DNA of 10,276 nucleotides from Saprospiraceae bacterium. Lineage in GTDB: Bacteria; Bacteroidota; Bacteroidia; Chitinophagales; Saprospiraceae. Of this stretch, positions 6,623 through 10,276 are shown in pieces. Within the stretch, counting starts at the first letter, position 1. The number at the start of each line of letters is the position of its first letter. The position numbers and the translations under genes are program-made. The stretch is taken from NCBI GenBank assembly GCA_020628755.1, contig JAHDEQ010000015.1, positions 5,194 through 15,469 of the forward strand. The letters are read 5' to 3'. The notes under the pieces are model-generated. The model saw only the letters and a program-made list of their open reading frames with translations. It ran no database searches and was not told the origin of the DNA.

Positions 6623-6630
6623 CAAAAATA
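6623..6630 (-). promoter_or_regulatory. Promoter -7 box for the M3 peptidase gene
   Basis: On the - strand this reads TATTTTTG, a match to TAnnTTTG. A start near 6617 gives a leader of about 24 bases before the ATG at 6593. No good TTTG is seen at the expected -33 spacing, so the call rests on the -7 element and position only. Confidence 0.5.
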
Positions 6631-6692
6631 ATTTCACCTTTGTATGAGTCTTTTCAGAAGTTGGTACAGCAATATGGAGTTTTCAAAAAAGT

Positions 6693-6727
6693 ATTGCATA
6701 TTGTAGTTTCCAACTACAATATGCAAT
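6693..6727. repeat. Perfect 16-bp-arm palindrome, REP-like; possible terminator of the DUF5606 gene
   Basis: ATTGCATATTGTAGTT (6693-6708), loop TCC, AACTACAATATGCAAT (6712-6727). Read on the - strand, the direction of the DUF5606 transcript, the stem is followed by ACTTTTTTG, so it can act as an intrinsic terminator. Its plan, ATTGCAT then (T/C)G(T/C)AGTT, a three-base loop and the mirror, is repeated by the truncated palindrome at the right edge (10252-10276). That suggests a dispersed repeat that also serves as a terminator. Confidence 0.7.
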
Positions 6728-6762
6728 TATTATAGAGACGTTATTTGACTGTTCCTAAAAAC

Positions 6763-7191
6763 TTACTCTTCGGTAGTTTCCTCTTTTTCTTCAGTATTGG
6801 AATCATCCTCTTTTAGCAAATCTCTTTCGTGCAAAAAGTTGAACCACTTGAGAATTTTTTTCATATCAGAAGGATAAACCCGATCTCTATCATAGTCGGG
6901 CATGATGTCTGCAAAATATTCTAGCAAATCATTTTTTGATGCTTTAGGAGAAACAGGTGGGTTGTCTTCATATTGTTCAAGCATAGAAGCGAATATTTTG
7001 GACAACTCCTTAGAATCAGTATCTGTATATATAGAGATGGACTCAAGTGGTGTAAATTGATGTTTTCGGGCAGACACAAATTTGCATTTGCCTGTATCTA
7101 AATCTTCAATAATCAGACCATTATTGCGATTGGCAGCTACTTTGAAAATCCCCGAAATTCCGCTCACGGCTACTAACTTATCTAAATTCAT
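6763..7191 (-). CDS. DUF5606 domain protein, function unknown
   Basis: A 142-residue protein whose N-terminal 56 residues (MNLDKLVAVSGISGIFKVAA... to LESISIYTDT) look like a small beta domain typical of the DUF5606 family, found in Bacteroidota. The middle (about 60-125) is helical, with a Pro-rich hinge (NPPVSPKAS) and MPDYDRDRVYPSDMKKILKWFNFL. The last 15 or so residues are an acidic Glu/Thr tail. No signal peptide, membrane segment or catalytic motif is seen, so it is probably cytoplasmic. In several Bacteroidota I recall the family near peptide deformylase and ruvX, but neither is here. A -7 box lies 24 bp upstream, and the gene is divergent from the flippase-like gene. Confidence 0.8.
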   Translation of the reverse strand: MNLDKLVAVSGISGIFKVAANRNNGLIIEDLDTGKCKFVSARKHQFTPLESISIYTDTDSKELSKIFASMLEQYEDNPPVSPKASKNDLLEYFADIMPDYDRDRVYPSDMKKILKWFNFLHERDLLKEDDSNTEEKEETTEE

Positions 7192-7214
7192 TTTATTTTG
7201 TGTTTTTAAGGGTG

Positions 7215-7222
7215 CAAAGGTA
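7215..7222 (-). promoter_or_regulatory. Promoter -7 box for the DUF5606 gene
   Basis: Reads TACCTTTG on the - strand, a match to TAnnTTTG. The likely start near 7209 leaves a leader of about 18 bases. The -33 region is not well matched at 19-bp spacing. Only 9 bp separate this box from the oppositely directed box at 7232-7239. Confidence 0.65.
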
Positions 7223-7231
7223 CAAAACTTT

Positions 7232-7239
7232 TACTTTTG
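7232..7239 (+). promoter_or_regulatory. Promoter -7 box for the flippase-like gene
   Basis: TACTTTTG matches TAnnTTTG. Transcription from about 7245 gives a leader of roughly 72 bases before the ATG at 7317. No clear TTTG at -33. The position overlaps the upstream half of the DUF5606 promoter. Confidence 0.45.
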
Positions 7240-7316
7240 TGAGTGAAAACTTTTGTATTACAAAAGGGTTTTCTGTTTATATCAAAATCGTTTTTTAGTT
7301 TTTTCTAAATCAATAC

Positions 7317-8408
7317 ATGAGCAAATCTACACCTGAACAAAATGTGCCACCACAAGATGAAGTGTTAAAGTCTATTCAGGTTTCGCGGGTTATTTTACCT
7401 GTTTTGATTGGCGTGGCGGTAGTCGTTTATCTCTTACTCAAACAGTTTGATCCAGAGGAGTTTGCTCGTATCGAATGGTCAAGGCATTTGATGTTTTGGA
7501 TGGGCTTGTCCTTTGTGCTGTTGGTGATTCGGCATTTGGCCTATGCCGCTCGATTAAGGATTTTGTCAGAAGGAGCATTTAGTTGGCGCAAATGTATCGA
7601 GCTTATTTTTATTTGGGAGTTTAGTTCGGCTGTCTCACCAACAAGTGTCGGTGGCTCGGCAGTGGCTTTGTTTGTCCTTTCGCAAGAAAAATTACCTAGC
7701 GCACGTGTAGCAGCTATTGTATTGTATTCGGCAGTATTGGATACGATATTTTTTGTAGGAACATTGCCTATTCTTTTGGTCATATTTGGGCCTAGCATTA
7801 TTCGTCCTGATTTGACTTCTTTTTCCAATTTAGATGGTTGGGGGATTACTTTTGTGACGGCTTATATTTTTATGTCTATATATGGTGCATTATTTTTTTA
7901 TGGTTTATTTATCAATCCTAACCAGCTTAAAAAATTATTTACTTGGGTCACAAAATTTGGATTCTTAAAACGCTACCAAGCATCAGCCAAACGCTTAGGC
8001 AGTGACTTTGTCATTGCCTCCAAAGAATTGGCTCAAAAAGATTGGACGTTTGGAGTGAGTGCATTTTTGGCAACCGCCACAGCTTGGTCGTGTCGATTTT
8101 TATTATTGAATTGCCTAATTATAGGATTTGTAACGCTTACCTCAACCGATTTTTGGACACAGGCTGCGCTGTATGCCCGACTACAAACGATGTTTGTAGT
8201 CATGGCTTTTAGCCCAACGCCTGGAGGGGCAGGTTTTGCTGAAGTTCTATTTGGAGGTTTTTTAGTAGATTATGTTCCTGACAAAACCGCTTCTTCGTTG
8301 ATAGCTATCATTTGGCGAGTTTTTACCTACTATTTATATCTATTTATTGGAGCTATCATCATTCCCAACTGGATTCGTACCCGAATCAATCAGCGAAAAA
8401 ATAAATAA
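7317..8408 (+). CDS. Flippase-like / lysylphosphatidylglycerol synthase TM-domain protein (UPF0104)
   Basis: A 363-residue polytopic inner-membrane protein of the YbhN/UPF0104 family, related to the membrane half of MprF. About eight hydrophobic segments are seen, roughly at 25-42, 57-77, 97-120, 130-158, 172-198, 245-275, 283-300 and 325-352. The family signatures SPTSVGGSA (107-115) and SPTPGGAGFAE (299-309) are present, each in a membrane loop. There is no soluble synthase domain, so it cannot itself aminoacylate lipid; a lipid or glycan transport role is inferred from relatives such as the MprF flippase domain, and the substrate is unknown. The ATG at 7317 gives a hydrophilic N-terminus of about 23 residues before the first membrane segment. 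It is divergent from the DUF5606 gene and followed by two small palindromes. Confidence 0.87.
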   Translation: MSKSTPEQNVPPQDEVLKSIQVSRVILPVLIGVAVVVYLLLKQFDPEEFARIEWSRHLMFWMGLSFVLLVIRHLAYAARLRILSEGAFSWRKCIELIFIWEFSSAVSPTSVGGSAVALFVLSQEKLPSARVAAIVLYSAVLDTIFFVGTLPILLVIFGPSIIRPDLTSFSNLDGWGITFVTAYIFMSIYGALFFYGLFINPNQLKKLFTWVTKFGFLKRYQASAKRLGSDFVIASKELAQKDWTFGVSAFLATATAWSCRFLLLNCLIIGFVTLTSTDFWTQAALYARLQTMFVVMAFSPTPGGAGFAEVLFGGFLVDYVPDKTASSLIAIIWRVFTYYLYLFIGAIIIPNWIRTRINQRKNK

Positions 8409-8412
8409 GTGG

Positions 8413-8430
8413 CGCAAACTTCAGTTTACG
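8413..8430. repeat. REP-like palindrome after the flippase-like gene
   Basis: CGCAAACTTCAGTTTACG has 8-base arms with one mismatch and a TC centre. It resembles the palindrome near 447-463 (14 of 18 positions shared, with the mirrored changes G to A and C to T keeping the pairing). Paired changes that preserve the stem favour a real repeat family over coincidence. It starts 5 bp after the stop codon. Confidence 0.5.
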
Positions 8431-8453
8431 TAAAAATGCTGCATCCGCAAAAA

Positions 8454-8480
8454 AAGTGTACACCACTTAGGTGAACACTT
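8454..8480. terminator. Hairpin after the flippase-like gene, possible terminator
   Basis: AAGTGTACACC (8454-8464), loop ACTTA, GGTGAACACTT (8470-8480), with one A/A mismatch. Seven A's precede the left arm; TTTT ends the hairpin on the + strand before GG, so termination of the flippase-like transcript is possible but the U-tract is short. On the - strand the A-run gives a better T-tract, although no - strand gene is nearby. The right arm shares GTGAACACT with the hairpin at 1637-1669. It lies about 45 bp upstream of the DUF2141 start and could also affect its leader. Confidence 0.45.
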
Positions 8481-8524
8481 TTGGCATAGTATTGTTCTTC
8501 TTTTGTTTAAAACAAAAAAAGAAT

Positions 8525-8968
8525 ATGATTACCTTTTTTTCTAGCTTATTGATACTGTTTTTCTCCAATTCTAATCCAAGTCCTAAAACAGATACTTTAC
8601 ACATCAAAGTATCAAATATTGCTTCGGGGCAAGGCATTATTTCGATGGCTTTGTATGATAAACAAGAGACTTTTTGCAAAGAAGAAGGCTTTGTTTCAGC
8701 CCAAAATTTTACGATTGACAGCTCAGGAGAAGTTGTTGTGCAAATGGATGATATTCCTTACGGCACCTACGCCATTGCGATGTATCACGACGTAAATAGC
8801 AATGGTAAAATGGATAAGAATGTGATAGGAATACCCAAAGAACCTTATGCCTTCTCCAATAAAGTACGTGCCAAGTGGAGCGAACCGACCTTTGATGAAA
8901 CAAAATTTACTTTTGAAGCTTCTTCTACTTCGCATGAAGTAGAAATTCGCTATTGGAGTGACCAATGA
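8525..8968 (+). CDS. DUF2141 domain protein, probably exported
   Basis: A 147-residue protein. From the ATG at 8525 the N-terminus MITFFSSLLILFF is a hydrophobic signal-like segment, with a polar SNSNPSP stretch after it; there is no lipobox Cys, so it is probably periplasmic or secreted rather than a lipoprotein. An in-frame GTG at 8471 would add 18 residues ahead of the signal segment and falls within the hairpin at 8454-8480, so it is rejected. The mature part is a beta-rich DUF2141 domain with the family hallmark HDVNSNGKMDKNVIGIPKEPYAFSN. The DxNxNGxxD portion resembles a calcium-binding loop, but binding is inference only. The function is not established. It is on the same strand as bshA, 84 bp upstream of it, with no strong reason to link them functionally. 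Confidence 0.8.
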   Translation: MITFFSSLLILFFSNSNPSPKTDTLHIKVSNIASGQGIISMALYDKQETFCKEEGFVSAQNFTIDSSGEVVVQMDDIPYGTYAIAMYHDVNSNGKMDKNVIGIPKEPYAFSNKVRAKWSEPTFDETKFTFEASSTSHEVEIRYWSDQ

Positions 8969-9052
8969 TTTTCCTTTCTTTTTTTCTTTTTTAGAAAACT
9001 ATTTTGTTTGTAAATCCTTATACTTGAAGTAAATTAGAAAAACTACAAGTGT

Positions 9053-10195
9053 ATGAAGATTGGTATTGTCTGTTATCCAACCTATGGGGGTAGTGGCGTA
9101 TTAGCGACAGAACTAGGAAAAGGACTGGCTCAAAAAGGGCATCAAGTTCACTTTATCACCTATCGCCAGCCTGCTCGGCTGACTTCTTTTCAGGAAAATG
9201 TATTTTATCACGAAGTATCGAATGCGGACTATCCCTTGTTTGAGTATCCGCCTTATGACACCGCTTTAGCCAGTAAGTTGGTAGATGTCGTCAAGCATGC
9301 CAACTTGGATATTTTACACGTGCATTATGCGATTCCGCATGCCGCAGTTGCCTATATGGCGAAAAAGATTTTGCTGACCGAAAATCGTTATGTTCCGACA
9401 ATAACGACTTTGCATGGTACAGATATAACTTTGGTGGGGAGCAACAGAGCTTTCGCTCCTGTTGTGGAGTTTTCTATCAACAAATCAGATGGTGTTACGG
9501 CAGTTTCGGAAAGTTTAAAACAACAGACCCTAGACTATTTTAATATAGATACCGATATAAAAGTGATTTATAATTTTATTGACTTTGAGCGTTTCCGCAA
9601 AGTCAATAAAGATCATTTTAAAAAAGCGATTGCTCCTAATGGCGAACGGATTTTGGTTCACACTTCTAACTTTAGAAAAGTCAAACGAGTAGAAGATGTT
9701 ATCCGAATTTTTAAGAAAGTTCATGATGTTATGCCTTCCAAATTGCTGCTCATTGGCGATGGACCAGAACGACAAAAGCTAGAATCGCTTTGTCGTGAAA
9801 TAGGTTTGTGTGATGAGATTCGTTTTTTAGGCAAACAAGATGCCATTGAAGAATTATTGGCCGTATCAGATTTATTCCTAATTCCTTCCGAAAGCGAAAG
9901 TTTTGGATTGGCCGCCCTCGAAGCGATGGCTTGTCAAGTGCCTGTAATTTCATCAAATGCAGGAGGTTTACCAGAAGTTAATATTCATGGCGAGACAGGT
10001 TTTTTGGCCGATGTGGGCAATGTTGACCAAATGGCGCATCATGCTATTACGATTTTGAATGACAATGATATTTTGCAAAAATTTAGAGCCAATGCCCTCG
10101 AAAAAGCCAAAGAATTTGACTTGCAACGTATCTTACCTTTGTACGAAGAATACTATCAACATATTTTAGATACTTGTGTGTATAGTAATGCTTAA
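9053..10195 (+). CDS. bshA: N-acetyl-alpha-D-glucosaminyl L-malate synthase BshA
   Basis: A 380-residue GT4-family, GT-B-fold glycosyltransferase that joins N-acetylglucosamine from UDP-GlcNAc to L-malate, the first step of bacillithiol synthesis in the cytoplasm. The start MKIGIVCYPTYGGSGVLATELG is the BshA acceptor and nucleotide-sugar loop. HVHYAIPHA (89-97), TTLHGTDITLVG (118-129), SNFRKVKR (205-212) and the EX7E-type motif E282-E290 in ESFGLAALEAMACQVPVISSNAGGLPEV are all present and in order. This combination distinguishes it from generic GT4 enzymes. The full length is intact. No bshB or bshC is within the window, so the later steps must be encoded elsewhere. Upstream, TATACTTG (9019-9026) is a 7-of-8 match to a -7 box and could drive it. 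Confidence 0.93.
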   Translation: MKIGIVCYPTYGGSGVLATELGKGLAQKGHQVHFITYRQPARLTSFQENVFYHEVSNADYPLFEYPPYDTALASKLVDVVKHANLDILHVHYAIPHAAVAYMAKKILLTENRYVPTITTLHGTDITLVGSNRAFAPVVEFSINKSDGVTAVSESLKQQTLDYFNIDTDIKVIYNFIDFERFRKVNKDHFKKAIAPNGERILVHTSNFRKVKRVEDVIRIFKKVHDVMPSKLLLIGDGPERQKLESLCREIGLCDEIRFLGKQDAIEELLAVSDLFLIPSESESFGLAALEAMACQVPVISSNAGGLPEVNIHGETGFLADVGNVDQMAHHAITILNDNDILQKFRANALEKAKEFDLQRILPLYEEYYQHILDTCVYSNA

Positions 10196-10251
10196 ACTTT
10201 TAAGGCATAAGGAGAGGAACGAAGTAATGTGCAAATAACTTTAGAAAGTAT

Positions 10252-10276
10252 ATTGCATCGCAGTTACAAACTGCGA
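10252..10276. repeat. REP-like palindrome cut by the right edge
   Basis: ATTGCAT (10252-10258) leads into TCGCAGTT (10258-10265), loop ACA, AACTGCGA (10269-10276), where the window ends. The order ATTGCAT, (T/C)G(C/T)AGTT, three-base loop matches the complete 35-bp palindrome at 6693-6727. The mirror arm should continue with TGCAAT outside the window. It follows bshA by about 57 bp and may end its transcript. Confidence 0.55.

Noticed and set aside
6594..6623. Upstream extension of the M3 peptidase to a GTG start
   Set aside because: The GTG overlaps the -7 box at 6623-6630, and the extra ten residues are not needed for a family-length protein.
8471..8524. GTG start giving DUF2141 18 more residues
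   Set aside because: It would put KQKKN ahead of the signal-like segment and start inside a hairpin; the ATG at 8525 gives a better exported-protein N-terminus.
9442..9464. Hairpin CAACAGAGC-TTTC-GCTCcTGTTG inside bshA
   Set aside because: It lies in codons for conserved BshA residues (SNRAFAPV), and there is no sign of a regulatory role.
10208..10238. Shine-Dalgarno-like AAGGAGAGG followed by ATG after bshA
   Set aside because: The reading frame stops after three codons (ATG TGC AAA TAA), so no gene is supported.

Overview
The window looks like a core chromosomal segment of a member of the Bacteroidota, most likely a Cytophagales-type bacterium. The evidence is the low G+C content, an oligoendopeptidase of the Bacteroidota-type M3 group, a DUF5606 protein, a long-tailed PSP1/RicT protein, a BshA-type bacillithiol enzyme, and several TAnnTTTG promoter -7 elements typical of the phylum's sigma factor. 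The genus cannot be fixed from this sequence alone.

Layout. Bases 1-519 hold no credible gene but are packed with small inverted repeats. Next come holB (DNA polymerase III delta-prime) and a RicT-like PSP1 protein, both on the + strand. A 48-bp bidirectional terminator separates them from a convergent prohibitin/SPFH gene. A 334-bp intergenic stretch follows, carrying a hairpin, a short direct repeat and a promoter, and leads to a small HAD-family phosphatase-like gene. A second terminator hairpin separates that gene from a convergent M3 oligoendopeptidase. A DUF5606 gene lies upstream of the peptidase on the same strand, and a flippase-like membrane protein gene is divergent from DUF5606, sharing an overlapping promoter region with it. 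The window ends with a secreted DUF2141 protein and bshA, both on the + strand.

How the genes relate. Only holB-ricT looks like a true functional neighbourhood; the same adjacency is known in Bacillus (holB-yaaT). The other genes are mostly single transcription units for unrelated housekeeping jobs: membrane quality control (SPFH), peptide turnover (M3 peptidase), thiol redox buffering (bshA), envelope or lipid functions (flippase-like and DUF2141), and two proteins of unknown role (HAD, DUF5606).

I see no defence system, prophage, transposase, CRISPR array, rRNA or tRNA, and nothing that amounts to a new multi-gene system. The least explained material is intergenic. At least two families of short palindromes recur between genes and resemble REP elements. 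One family is represented by a 16-bp-arm perfect hairpin at 6693-6727 and a copy cut by the right edge of the window. The RicT-like protein, with extra N-terminal cysteines and a long basic Ser/Lys/Arg tail, is the most unusual protein.
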